A stretch of 64,000 nt of DNA from Hymenochaete sp. R1 (taxonomy: Eukaryota; Basidiomycota; Agaricomycetes; Hymenochaetales; Hymenochaetaceae), in the NCBI GenBank assembly GCA_019400425.1, contig JAFREE010000069.1:1-64000 (forward strand). The letters run 5' to 3'. A model generated the notes under the pieces. It saw only the letters and a program-made list of their open reading frames with translations. It ran no database searches and had not been told where the DNA came from. The number at the start of each line of letters is the position of its first letter. Position 1 is the first letter of the stretch. Made by a program: the position numbers and the translations under genes. Below, piece by piece: positions 1-11,022 of this stretch.

Positions 1-1452
1 GACAAGGTCTGTCATGCGCGAGTGGGAGGGTAGATGTGACACTATCATGGAGTATATGTATGGCCGGGAAAGAGGAGCGTCTGTAGCACCGGGTCTTTAA
101 TGACATCTCTGTTTAGGGATGGTGTCATGGTCTGCATGCACCACCGTTAGTAGATGAGTCGCCCAAAGAGTAAATCACATACTTTGATCCCTAAAACAGT
201 CGTCATTCGGAAAAGATAGTTGGGGTGAGCCAAACCACATATCTGGCTTGTGGTTGATGCTTGAACATGTTGAGATTGATCTTGAGCCAAGTCACGGACA
301 CAGGGTAGGATACGAATGAGAGTGACCCCCTGTCAATTCTGCAAATTTGAAAATGACCCACAACGGAAACGTACCTGGAAGTTGGCTTGTGCCTGCAGTT
401 CAAACTTCCGCCTCGTTGTCCTTAAGTATCTGGATATATGCATTGATCAATTCCTCCTTCACTATCTCAGGACCAACTGCTTCTGCTAGCTGATAAACAA
501 TGTCTTCAACACTCGTACTACCCACAAAAAGAATAAGGCATCACCTCGACAAAATGATTGGCAACCATATAGCGGACTCTCCAGCTCTTATCCTGCACGC
601 TCTGCCGAATCTGCGATAAGAGCTGTTCTTTAACCTCAGGACCGCCAAGCTCTTCGCAATAGCGATCATAACTTCTACTGTAAGAAGCCGGACTGAGTCC
701 TGACATCAGAGAAAAGCTTGAGATAATCTTACGATCATAGTTACAAACGCTCCTCCAGCCATTTAGCTGCTGCCCTCCTGACTATCGGAGTGTCAACGGA
801 CGACAGTGCTGAGAATGCCTTTCGCATTTTGTCCTTTATTCGAGGTGATACTTTAGCATATATGGGCGAATAAAGAGCGGCGGAGGATGTTCGAGAGGTA
901 AACCATTCTCCTTTCGATAAGCGAGTAAGGATAGGGATGTAGTAAGCCTCGATCTGCTGCTGTGAAAGGCTCTCTGATACTTTTGTGATCGACTCAGTCG
1001 CCTATAATTTAATAATTGAAATTGTAAGTTGGGCGGAGAGGAGCCTAAACGGGGTGCAAGATACCTTGTCACGGATCAGCGTCTCCTCGACGGCGGCAAG
1101 GACTTCTAAAGGACCAAGCAGGACATGCGCGAGCTTTCGTCCTCACACATATTCACCGAAGTTCTTTCCTAACTCTTCTGCTAGAGCCAGAAGGACTTCA
1201 TCCTCATCGTCGACGGACTCTTGCAGAAATGGGATGAGTTCCTCGCGCGCGCGGTCAGATCCGAGAGCCTATGCAATTGTCGAAACGCAATGTATCGCAT
1301 TCAAAAGCAACTGGACGTCCTCCGACCGTAGCTCATCCATAAGGATGGCAATCCGCGCGATCTGAGCGAGAGACACGAATAAGAAATACTGGTAGAGTAC
1401 ACAAGAAGCTTTGCTTGGGACGTACATCATCAAGAGAACCGCCAACATCCAT
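1..1452 (-). pseudogene. Decayed PP2A scaffold subunit A (PR65/Tpd3-like)
   Basis: PP2A subunit A is a HEAT-repeat scaffold that holds the catalytic and regulatory subunits of protein phosphatase 2A. Minus-strand translation gives clear blocks of it in order: an N-terminus starting at 1452 (MDVGGSLDD, then an intron, then ILMDELRSEDVQ), [116 protein letters not shown] and RILPCVRDLAQDQSQHV. These are broken by in-frame stops at 1269-1271, 1143-1145 and 400-402. There is also a one-base deletion near 655, and a damaged stretch around 715-750. Introns keep GT-AG borders, for example just after DK near 1066, so this arose from DNA duplication or loss of the gene in place, not retroposition. Similarity fades left of about 200, and the relic may run past the window edge. 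Confidence 0.9.
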
Positions 1453-1937
1453 GATCTAGAAAAGAAAATCTGTTGAATGCATATCACCAGCCGATGAGCA
1501 TGATATGGTATTTGGCCTTGGTAGCCCCTCCCATCGGCTGGGAGCAGCCTGGGATGGAGTCGATGGAAAGGAGTGCATCAGCGGAAGGCCCCAAAATGTA
1601 TCACCTTGCAGCATTTGTCAGGCGACGACAAGGCTTACATCATCTTACATAGCATATAAATGGCCTCGACTCGAATATAAGGTGGTATAATACAATACCA
1701 GATGAATATCAGATTTCTACATGTATATAATATCTATACCAGATTTTTATATGCATATAATATTCATACCAGATTTTTGAATGGTTTACAATTCACTTAC
1801 AAGTATTTTACTGGAATACATTCAGAGTAAATGTCTGAAATCAATATGAGATGCTGACTGAAAGATATGTCGGGATCTTATATTCTCGGCCCAGTATGTT
1901 TTTCTTACTGTAAAGCCTTTGAAAGACTTGTGTTCCT
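1453..1937. repeat. AT-rich intergenic stretch with short imperfect repeats
   Basis: No gene is seen here. At about 1695-1790 the unit ATACCAGAT followed by T-rich sequence recurs about three times, 30-40 bases apart, with tracts such as TATATAATAT between copies. The copies are imperfect and the array is short, so it could be a decayed microsatellite or simply AT-rich 3' flanking DNA. Confidence 0.5.
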
Positions 1938-3338
1938 TTATATGATACATGACATAATTGTATTAAGTTTTATAAAAATGGTATATATGGTAAACATTTG
2001 GCGTGAAGATTCATGGAAAAAAGTGGAAGACGGAAGAGAGTGCATCCTCGCGCTCTTTTCCTTTTCTTTTGCCGACTCATTCCTTGAACCTTTCCCATTA
2101 TTCACCTCTCTCGTCTGTCCCATTCCAACTGCCGAAGACATCTGCGTTCTTTCCACATGATCCGAAACATCCAAGAATGCATGCAATGGATGTATCTCAT
2201 GCACTTGGCTATAACAAGCCCGACACAGCACAAACTCGGCACACGATGCACATTTGTATCGTTGGCCCGCGCCTGAGCCGGGGGCGAGCGACAATTGATA
2301 AACTGTGCATTCACTGACGTCGTTTTGCTCTACGACGTTCCACGTTCCACCACCGTCTATGCTTGATCCTGGGACTATGCAAGATGTCCACATTTTCTCG
2401 ATATATGCGTGCCTAAACACGCCTTTCTGGCGAGGGGCGGCGCGACGAAGTTGGGAAAGGGAGAGCGGAGTGACGACGGTGTTTGTGTGGGACCGGGAAC
2501 GAGCGCTATTCGTAGCGTCCTGAGGCGAGGAAGGTTCAGTAGGCGTACTATCTGTTAAGGAATGAGCAACCCCAGTGGTTTCGATACAGGATGAACAGAG
2601 CTCGAAGCCTGAGGTATCGGTCAATGGTGACGAAGAGGAGTTGATACTTGAGGGGTTGTGTTGGCCTGGAGGGAGCGATAGGAAAGGCCGTGAAGAAGTG
2701 CGGGGAGGGAATTGAGAGCGAAGAGTCGTAGGGGGGTATGCGAGGGCGTCCTCGCGCTCCTTGCCTTTAGCATTGACAATAGTGGTATCTGGATTCGTGC
2801 GAGAAGGGACTCGTGGAGGTTTTTCGCCGCAGGTTGAGCAAACATAATGCATCGTATCCAAGAGCGCATCACATGAAGGGCGATCCGTGCGCGACAGAGG
2901 TGCCTGAGAAACTTCGAACATATGGAATTGATCTGGCGGAAAACAATTTGTCGATGCTGAGCGCGGTAAAGGGTTGCTGCTGAAGGAGTACATGGAGGGA
3001 CGACCTGAAGAAGCAAGTGACGCCGCGGATTGAGATGTGGGTCTTGATCTTGAAGCTACAGACTGGGAGGACATATAGTGCAATTTGGAAGGGTATGTGC
3101 CATTGTCCCGATCTGTACTATGGATGCTGGCGTCGTCGTGTGCAGCAGCAGACGCTGCAGAGGAAGAAGAACCTGCGGAAATATACGTGTAGTAATACTT
3201 GCCATTGTCTTGTTGCAAGGCACGGTCGCTGTCGGATGGGCTCGTGAATGGATTGTCGGGACCTGTTCTTAGTGCTGGTGCGCGTGTGGCTCTTTGAACG
3301 AGAGAAAGAGCGACCTCCACTCCTCGGCCACAATCCAT
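1938..3338 (-). CDS. ZZ-type zinc-finger-like protein
   Basis: An open frame of 466 residues starts at an ATG. The N-terminal 300 residues are Ser/Thr/Pro-rich and probably disordered. They include two isolated Cys pairs, YVCSTCGEK and FELCSSCIE, which resemble the two halves of a ZZ finger separated by a long insert. The best domain lies near residues 325-395: a run containing SECTVY, then RYKCASCAEFVLCRACYSQV and HEIHPLHAFLDV, which follows the ZZ pattern of Cys pairs and a final His pair. The second Cys of the first pair is replaced by Tyr, so one zinc site may be incomplete. ZZ fingers usually bind protein tails or ubiquitin-like partners; no partner can be read here. The last 20 residues run into AT-rich DNA, and the true C-terminus may be changed by splicing. 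Extra 5' exons cannot be excluded. Confidence 0.7.
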   Translation of the reverse strand: MDCGRGVEVALSLVQRATRAPALRTGPDNPFTSPSDSDRALQQDNGKYYYTYISAGSSSSAASAAAHDDASIHSTDRDNGTYPSKLHYMSSQSVASRSRPTSQSAASLASSGRPSMYSFSSNPLPRSASTNCFPPDQFHMFEVSQAPLSRTDRPSCDALLDTMHYVCSTCGEKPPRVPSRTNPDTTIVNAKGKEREDALAYPPTTLRSQFPPRTSSRPFLSLPPGQHNPSSINSSSSPLTDTSGFELCSSCIETTGVAHSLTDSTPTEPSSPQDATNSARSRSHTNTVVTPLSLSQLRRAAPRQKGVFRHAYIEKMWTSCIVPGSSIDGGGTWNVVEQNDVSECTVYQLSLAPGSGAGQRYKCASCAEFVLCRACYSQVHEIHPLHAFLDVSDHVERTQMSSAVGMGQTREVNNGKGSRNESAKEKEKSARMHSLPSSTFFHESSRQMFTIYTIFIKLNTIMSCII

Positions 3339-3683
3339 CCACTTTTGCGAAGCAAATAATCTCGCATATCTTATTTATCCCTTTCTTATTCCCCTTTTTT
3401 CTCTTTTCCGGGACTACCGAAGGAATCGAATTGATATTCGTGCTCGCTGTGCTGGAACGAACATCCCTGGACCTGGACGATGCTGATGCAAGTGCTGAAA
3501 GTCCGCCTGTGAAGAAATTTAAAGTAGAATGAAGGTAAATCTGTGGATTGGCATCATTTTATGACCGAGACAAAGGAAGTGGCTGAAAGGAGCGTGGTCG
3601 TAGCATGGTCGAATACTGAGGGCGGAATACTGTTCGACCGATTTCATGTAGCGCAGAACAATGCGTGAGAAACGGCGAGGGCT

Positions 3684-3738
3684 AGACATTGCTGAGAGAG
3701 CCTCTGTCAGCAATTGAACCGGGTCAACGTTGAGGCGC
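3684..3738. repeat. Direct repeat copy 1, hairpin-bearing
   Basis: This 55-base segment begins AGACATTGCTGAG and ends TTGAGGCGC. It matches 3818-3873 over its whole length with roughly ten differences. Inside it, GCTGAGAGAG faces CCTCTGTCAGC, giving an imperfect stem of about ten base pairs. Confidence 0.75.
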
Positions 3739-3817
3739 GCTAGCAACGTTGGTGAGACATGCTTTCTCAGCACGAAAGGCAGGAGAGAGAGAAGGACGCC
3801 AAAGTAGCTGAGAAATG

Positions 3818-3873
3818 AGACATTGCTGAGTGAGCGTCTCTCAGAAATTGACCCGGCTCAACCATTGAGGCGC
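3818..3873. repeat. Direct repeat copy 2, hairpin-bearing
   Basis: This is the second copy of the element at 3684-3738, in the same orientation and 134 bases downstream. It keeps the AGACATTGCTGAG start, the TTGAGGCGC end and a weaker internal stem (CTGAGTGAG against CTCTCAG). A further partial resemblance (GAGACAT then TTTCTCAGC) lies between the copies near 3753-3771. Confidence 0.75.
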
Positions 3874-5009
3874 TTAAATATTACTAAATTTGGACGGATT
3901 TTGCCCCCCCTCCTCATACTCCACCCTTTAGACGGACGATCTCCGGACTATGTCCGTCATCGTAATTCGACCGACCCGGAATGAGGCACAGAAGCGCGGC
4001 CCTGAAGTCGCCAAGCACACGTGATTTGCTAATACTTCGGGCCGAAGCTACCGTAAGTAAGCTAATACACATAGCGATCCTGCTCTCTTCTTCTTCTTCT
4101 ACAATCATTCACTTCTTATGCTCTCCTTTGAGCTACTTTCTCAAAACCTGGCAGAATGTGTGGTCATTATGGGCGCTCCAACTGATTTTAAGAGGTATAT
4201 AGACTGACTTGAAAAGATATATACACGCTATGTTAATGCATATTCAGGTTGAGGATGGCCGTCTGGTTGCAGTGTGCTTGGCGTGACTCTTTCCTCGGTT
4301 TCTCCGGGTTCCTATGTCTTATGCATACGTTGTCTGTATATGTGAGTCGTATCTTCTTGCCTCAATTAATGGCCCAAAACTTACCAAGATGAAAGTACGT
4401 CTCGTTCGAGTCGTTTCCTTGTATGAACCTCAGATTTTATGAAGAAGCCACAGGACTGCCGCTCAGTGCATCAATGTTACATCGTTCGAATGGTCATTTG
4501 GCCGAGCTCAAGCTCAAATAATGCAGGTCTGATATTATTCACATTGATGATATCGAACTGTGCTGAAGAGTATTTCAGAACCTATCCAGTCCCATCCCTG
4601 ACGACGTAGGTCCAACGTTTGAGAATTTGAGGCTCGTTGCCAAGTATCCACCGGTGAGCCCCAAAATGCAGAACGAAACTTCAGACCTTCATTCGCGGGG
4701 TCAAGCCTTGTTGCCAAGTACTAAGAGGGGTTAAGAACGAACCATCAAGTATTACTTTTTCGCGGCATCCAGTTGCTACCACACAAACCTTTAGATAAGG
4801 CGTAAGATCCAAGAGTCATAGGTCATGTGCCTAGGATTGTAGGAGAAATGGTGTTACACCACAAGAAGAGGTTCGTCTCGGCGCATTTGTAAAAAGTCTT
4901 CGTCAAATAATCAATTTTGGTTAAAACCCACCCTCGCAAGCCAGGTACCAGGATTGAACTTACTTCTCATTTGCGTTTTCTTCGCCTTTCCCCACTGAAA
5001 CAGGACAAG

Positions 5010-7353
5010 ATGACGAAGTTGGGACTCGGTAATACCGCTGGCTCAGTGATAGCCAGACATGATAACTTCCAACAAGATCAAGAACACGCCGATATCGATA
5101 GCGCCGCAAGTCAGCATGAGCGTGCCATGGATACATCACGTCCGTCAATAACAAGGAGCCAGACAGGCGAATCAAGGACGCTTAAATCCCCCGACCTCGA
5201 GAACGAGAAACCGATAAATGACAGAGACGACGGAGGCGGGGTCACAACAGCCGAGATTGAGAAGGGCGTACATTCGGATTTCAACGCTGCGATTGAGAAT
5301 CGTAGTCCGGCGATGAAGCGGAAGGCAAAACTGCAACTTTTTGCTTCATGCTTTTGTTTATTCTTAGCAGGTTGGGATGGTACGTCACTTTCCTTTTCAT
5401 TGTAGTCAATACGCTTGTGATGACTCAGTGAGATATTTTTTTCGATTTTTTAAAAAAAAATAGCGGCATGCTTGGGGCCTCTCATTCCGAGGCTCGAAGA
5501 CTATTATGATGTACGTACTTAATTTCTTCTCGTTATATTAGTACCTTTTGACCAGTTCAATGACCCTCAGGTGAACCATCTTATCGTTTCCATGGTATTC
5601 GTGTGCCTATGCGCAGTGAGTATCGGTCTCTTAGGGTTTTAATTGACCTATAAACAAACCACACTGCTAAGGGATATATTCTCGGAGCGGTCACAAATAT
5701 GCTGCTCACAGATAAGTTAGGTCTCGGGAAGGTATGTGATAAACGTCCTTGCGCAATACACGAAGCCCTTCTTATTAGGTGCTAATTGAACGGTCCCCAA
5801 GATCGTTGTAATAGGTTATTTCATCTTTACGAACATGCGTGTTGCCTTGCAGTCATGCTCATGAGAAATCCAGGGGCATTTGCGCAAGCCGTTGGATATG
5901 CTGTCATCTCGCCCGCAACACCCTTTCCTGTGGTCTGTGTTGCTTTTTTCGTAGACAGTTGGGGGATTTCTTTACAGGTATTCCCATACTTTTCTCAACC
6001 TCGTCCTCCGGCTCAGTCTGACTGATCTGGCCTCACTATTCGATTATTAAGGACGCACAGATCAACGGCTATATAGCCGGCATGACAAGGAACTCGTCTT
6101 CCAAGATGGGGTTGATCCATGCTATATATGGTGAGTTTCATTGGCTTTTGACAGAATCGTTGTTTCATAAAAGGTGCAAGGTGTGGGAGCTGTTTGTGCC
6201 CCTTTAATCTCGACACAATTTGCGAACATGCCTCGGCGATGGTCATTGTTCTTCTTGGTCCCCATGTTCCTCTCTGTGGCAAACAGCATTCTTCTTGTTG
6301 TCGTATTTCGCGGGAAAAAACAAGATGGTACTTCGCTCTAGTCCTCCTTTTGTGCGTTTCTGAGAACGCCGTTGATTTGGCAGACTGTTACCGTGACATC
6401 GGCGAGAAGATTACGGACAAGAACGTCGGAAAGCACAGCAAAGTCAGGCAGATAATGACTCAGAAAATGGTACATATCCTTGGAATCTGGAGTCTGCTAT
6501 ACGTTGGGCTAGAGTTCACTATCGGAGGTGTGTCGTATATGATATCCATTTGAGCCGTAAAACTTAGGAAATGAATATCAGGTTGGACCGTTAGCTATAT
6601 GCAGGAACACCGAGGAGGAGGGCCATCTGCAGGGTATATTTCGACTGGATTCTTTGGAGGTAAGTTACAAATTTTCGCGTTACCTATATTTTTCTCCATT
6701 TTAAGACTGCATAGGTCTCGCGCTCGGGAGGGTCGCTTTATTGTGGTTTAATCAAAGGGTGCGCACTCGCACACTTCCATAGTCTCATATACGACTGACT
6801 TCTGTACTCTAGGTTGGAGATCACATCGTCATTTATGTGTATGCGGCTTTAGCCTTGGGGTAAGAAAACGTCAGACTTGAAAAGATGCATTCTTCAATCC
6901 CTTTCCTAGGCTCCAACTGGTCGTCTGGCTGGTTCCTTCCCTAATAGGCGGGGCCGTCGCTGTGTCATTAGTTGGCTTCTTCGTAGGGCCGATGTACCCG
7001 ATCCTTATGAACGAAACCGGGCGGCTCATTCCCCAGTGGATTCTCACGGGTTCGATCGGGTGGATCGCCAGCTTTGGCTTTGCAGGTGCGCATCCTTGCC
7101 TTCTTCAGAGTGGCTTATTTTCTCAGTGTACGCTATCATCGTGATCAGGTTCCGCTCTTTTCCCTTTCGTGGCGGGAGCAGTAGCAGAACGATACGGAAT
7201 CGCCAGCCTTCAGCCTCTGTGAGTCTTTCTCGGTTGGTATACATTTGCATATGAAATACTGATGATGTCGCCAGAATCATCGGTATAATGGGTGGATTGA
7301 TTGCTGTTTGGTTGATCGTTCCTAATGGCGAACGAAGGCAGGCGAATCTATGA
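5010..7353 (+). CDS. Major facilitator superfamily transporter
   Basis: This is a fungal 12-helix secondary transporter of the plasma or an internal membrane; the substrate is unknown. A hydrophilic N-terminus of about 100 residues precedes FASCFCLFLAGWD. About 14 short introns must be removed to join recognisable MFS blocks: ACLGPLIPRLEDYYD, QAVGYAVISPATPFPVV, DAQINGYIAGM with SSSKMGLIHAIYG, MPRRWSLFFLVPMFLSV, ILGIWSLLYVGLEFTIGG, SYMQEHRGGGPSAGYIS, SLVGFFVGPMYPILMNE, and a final helix ending in WLIVPNGERR. This order and the loop motifs resemble the fungal Bsc6-like MFS group. The ATG at 5010 was chosen because it opens the last continuous frame before the first helix; a longer frame upstream lacks a better ATG. 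No lesion was found. Splice sites around 5750-5860 are the least certain. Confidence 0.85.
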
Positions 7354-7649
7354 TTGCCAGTGTACTACACTACGAATGATGTTGAAAATATAGATATAAC
7401 TAAATACATGTACATTTTATAGAGCCATCGAGAGAAGAATTGAACGGGTGAATGAGTTTCAAGAAAGCGACACTATGGGTTCGCATCAATCCTGCTTCCG
7501 GCTGTGGGTCCAGTCGCGGATACCCAGGAAGAAAAGTACTAGTACATATATTTGGCCTACTTGACCCCATGACCAACTTGCTTGAGACAACATTCGTAAG
7601 ACTTAACATCCACTCAAAATCCCTTCACTCAATTACAACTAATGCGGTG

Positions 7650-7890
7650 CCCTTAGGTGAGCTGCCTCGTCGTTTCCATTGGTTTTGTTTGTGCATATGC
7701 CGTTCGTCAACACCAGATTGCAGCCTTTGCGAGTTTCTCTTGTATACTTTTTCTAGTGGAGTACTGACGATACGTCACAAGCTGTGTCGCCCTCATAGCA
7801 AGCTTGATCATCGTCTGGTTGTTTATACCCAACGGAAAGCGAAGAACGGCTAACGAAGGAGCACAGATCAATAGTGGACGCTGAAGTAGC
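7650..7890 (+). pseudogene. Probable relic of a second MFS transporter 3' end
   Basis: About 300 bases after the intact transporter stops, one frame reads FVCAYAVRQHQIAAFASF. After an interruption containing a stop near 7765, it continues SLIIVWLFIPNGKRRTANEG. This parallels the last two blocks of the neighbour (FVAGAVAERYGIAS and GGLIAVWLIVPNGERRQAN) in order and spacing, but the DNA is diverged. No upstream transporter exons were recognised, so this looks like the leftover tail of a tandem duplicate. It could also be a diverged last exon of an alternative transcript. Confidence 0.45.
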
Positions 7891-8433
7891 ATATATCACC
7901 TCATAATTTGAAAGTAAATACAAGTTTGACGTCGAAAGCCGAATATCGAACTATGCGAAGGAATAAATTATAGCCTTCGCATTCGCAATCCTAAAAAAAA
8001 TGACAACGGATATGTAAGACCGCATCAAAACATCGACCCGTATAGGTATCGTAGGACAGACGTTCTGCAAGCAGTTCTTGGGTTTTTATTGCCGTGCAGT
8101 TTAACGCTACTACGCATGAATACGAGGCGCAAAACGTTGATAAGTTCCACGGCGCGATTAAAAGGAGAATGGGTACGGGAGAATTTGTACCAGACTTGAT
8201 TTATAGACATAAAACACACTACAAGTAAAATGCGAGTGAGTAGTATGTGACTGTCTTTTGAGAAGGATAAATTGAAGCCTGAATGATTGTGGTCGACTCG
8301 GAGAAAATTTAGGCATGGCGTTTTCGCTGGTCGCTACTTGATAGGCGTCGATCACTACATGTCGCGACTGACGTCGTCCCGCGCGCGCACACATTGACCA
8401 AGAAACCGACGGACGTTGTTAACTCGAACGGCC
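7891..8433. other. Intergenic, nothing recognised
   Basis: This is the presumed promoter of the Clr2-like gene. A CG-rich patch (CCCGCGCGCGCAC, about 8378-8390) lies some 45 bases before the start codon. No gene or repeat was seen. Confidence 0.5.
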
Positions 8434-11022
8434 ATGTCCGCCAAACGCAATGCAAAGGAGGCAGTTCTACCTGATAATCCGCAATGGGTTACCATAGACA
8501 CCTCGGATGGTGACCAAAGACGCTGGCCGACCAACACAGACCCGACGCCTGACCCCCAGGGTCAGGTTAACTTCATGCAACCTCTCCATATCGACCACGG
8601 GCTCGCAGTAAAGTGGAGGAACATTGTGGGCCAGGCTCTTGCGGAGATGCTCGGGTTCCCAGACGCAGGTATGAATAGCTCAACAATTATAATCGCAAAC
8701 GTGTAAACAACAGATCTGAACGGAAACCGACAGGGAGCAAGAATTGGGTACTCAAGGACTGGCCAGATCGATATGCGTTCTATGATCATCATAAAGGATT
8801 ACACAGTAACCCTCGACACGACCTATATCTTGTGGGTATGTTTTCCTATCATGGTTTAACATCAGAATTTCCGACCGTCTTCCCAAGGCTCTACAATTGT
8901 CAACCGCTTTCGCTCACCCGCTGAATTTATACCTCATGCGTACTGGCTTATCGTAGACAAGGGCGCGAACAGGGACAGCTGCCAGTGCAAATATTGTGCG
9001 AAGAAGCCTCAACGGGAAATAAGCGATGCCTTCGGTCTGGCTCAACGGAGTCAAAGCAATGTCGCGCGTTTCGTGGAGCTTCCGCGTGCCGACAAGGTGA
9101 AAAAAAGGAAACTTCGTGCAATGAAAGAAGACAGGATAAGCGGTGTGGTACGCCGAATACCGAAGATAGTAAAGCTTCCAAAAGGTCCTCAACACAGCAG
9201 TCTTCCGGAATGCGCAAACGATCTGAGAGCATTCCTGGCACCTAAAGTGAAAGGGCGACGGCGCTGGGCCCGAGAGGGTGAACTGGTGTGGGTGAAGCTT
9301 AATGCACCCATCAGCGTAGGTCGCGAAAAGGATGCAGATCTCATAATCAAGTTCTGGCCTGGTCTCATCGATGAAATACAGTTTCGGTCGGAGGTTGTGC
9401 CTAGGGCTAACTTCGACATACAGATGGAGGGAGGCCTCTCTGGTTCTGATTCCGACGTCCCGTGGAACGTTGTCCACATCTCCGTTTACAAAATCGATCT
9501 CCTCGCATCTTCGAAAACTGTCCAAGTTGGTTCAGATAACATTGTGCCATATCAAGCAGAGGCACCACCCCATACTCTTCTCATGGCCGTACAGGCAGTT
9601 CGGTTTGATGTTGGAAGTGCAGCCCAAGCAGACTCAGCGATAGAACCGACATTATTCGAAGCTGGTCCACTTGAACAACTACGTCGGAGATTTGAATCGT
9701 TTGACCCCTTCCCGGAGCATCCTCATACGTGGGCCACGAGTGAAGAATGGCAGACATACCGGGACACCGCTGCTGGTGCTTATGCATTCGCTATCCAGAC
9801 TGCCTCGCGGTTATCTACGTTCTGGACACCGACCGACGAATGGTTTTTCAAGATGGCCTTGCCGTCGTCGACTTCTCCTGAAATGCTTTTGTCGGAAGGC
9901 TCAAATGCTCCTCTCACCGCTATCGAGCTGCAAGGTATTGGGCGGAGGCTTCAAGGTTCACATTATGCTTTTGAAGCAGAGGCTCTGCAAAGGCGTTTCC
10001 AGGGGCTTTGGTGGGGTCCAGAGAGGATCTGGTGTGGTGATCTTGTCCGGTTAAAGATGAGACGTCACCAATTTGTTCCGGACGGTAATCCAATAATCAA
10101 AAGGCCTTCACAGGGGAAAGTCGATGCCGAGACGCTCAAGGAAGATCTCGCGCGAGAGTTATCCTCCTTTATTAACGGCCCGAGCGAACGTACTGACATT
10201 GAAATGGAAGAGGCTACTTTGTCCGGAGCCGCCCTGCGATGCCTGTTCATGAGAGTCGATTCTTTGTTTGTTGCCCCTATTCCTCGTGAAGATGGTAGAA
10301 GTGTTCAAAACGAATGCCGAATCGGAGGAGCGCTATACGAGCTTGCGGATGAAGATTGGGAATCGCAAGGTGATGAATTTGTCGGAGAGGCGCCAAATGA
10401 CCGAGAACTAGCTAATCAGCCGACACTCTTTCCACCAAATGCAGAACTCCTCTCAGACGAACCAATTAACGGGATTGGCTCTGAGACGGCACCATCTGTA
10501 GGAACACAAAATGTATCTCAGCTCGTGTCATCAGACACTCTGCCACGGATGCTTGCTTCCAGTAGCGATCAGACCACCAACTTGCTCAAGGATAGCGTGG
10601 TTGGAGACAACACAAATGTTGATATACCTCCACCTCCGAAACCGAGCGATGTGACGAACCTCCTACCCCCTGCACCCACTCGACTAAAACTACGACCAAT
10701 TCTTAAAGATGGATACGAGGTTGTGTTTCCCCTTACACAGCTCGCTGGAAGATACTACCCTGGGCTCCTCACAAGCCCGCCTCTGCGAGAGCGCGTAATC
10801 AAGGCTTTCAAAGATTACAATACCTCAGAAAGCACGTCTCTTTGGGCTCTTGACGGACACGTGGCAGGCTATCATAATGCCGTGAATCCCGAGACTTACT
10901 TCCCGCGGAGATCTGGTATGCTGCGAGAGGCGGAGGCGAGTGCATGGGACGAGGTGACGACGTATTGGAGGATGGAGTGGAACAAACATGCAGCGAAGAA
11001 GGATGCGATTATCGTCGATTAA
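8434..11022 (+). CDS. clr2: Clr2-like transcriptional silencing factor
   Basis: Clr2 in Schizosaccharomyces pombe is part of SHREC, the nuclear histone-deacetylase and remodelling complex that silences heterochromatin. Three exons (8434-8668, 8734-8835, 8888-11022) give 823 residues. The N-terminal Clr2 region includes NPRHDLYLVGS, FRSPAEFIPHAYWLIVDKG and the cysteine motif CQCKYC. A second Clr2-like block near residue 430 reads GLWWGPERIWCGDLVRLK. Between and after them are basic (VKKRKLRAMKED) and acidic or Pro-rich linkers. A further folded-looking segment near the C-terminus starts LRPILKDGYEVVFPLTQLAGRYYPGLL. Both splice pairs are canonical and keep frame. The match rests on remembered family motifs, so the Clr2 class is likely while function in a SHREC-like complex is inferred. 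Confidence 0.85.

Larger units (their letters stand above)
3339..5009. other. Gene-poor stretch upstream of the MFS transporter
   Basis: No convincing gene is seen. The stretch holds the direct repeat pair annotated separately, a short (TCT)n run near 4087-4100, and scattered chance reading frames without recognisable domains. A plus-strand frame ending at 3532 finishes with a nuclear-looking tail (PPVKKFKVE), but no start or family could be supported. Confidence 0.5.

Noticed and set aside
3413..3532. Plus-strand frame ending in SPPVKKFKVE, like a nuclear protein tail
   Set aside because: It lies upstream of and opposite to the ZZ gene, has no start codon, splice partner or family match that I could support.
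4535..4717. Minus-strand 60-residue frame starting MATRLDPANEG
   Set aside because: No domain, no splice partners and no recognised family; length is within chance for this base composition.
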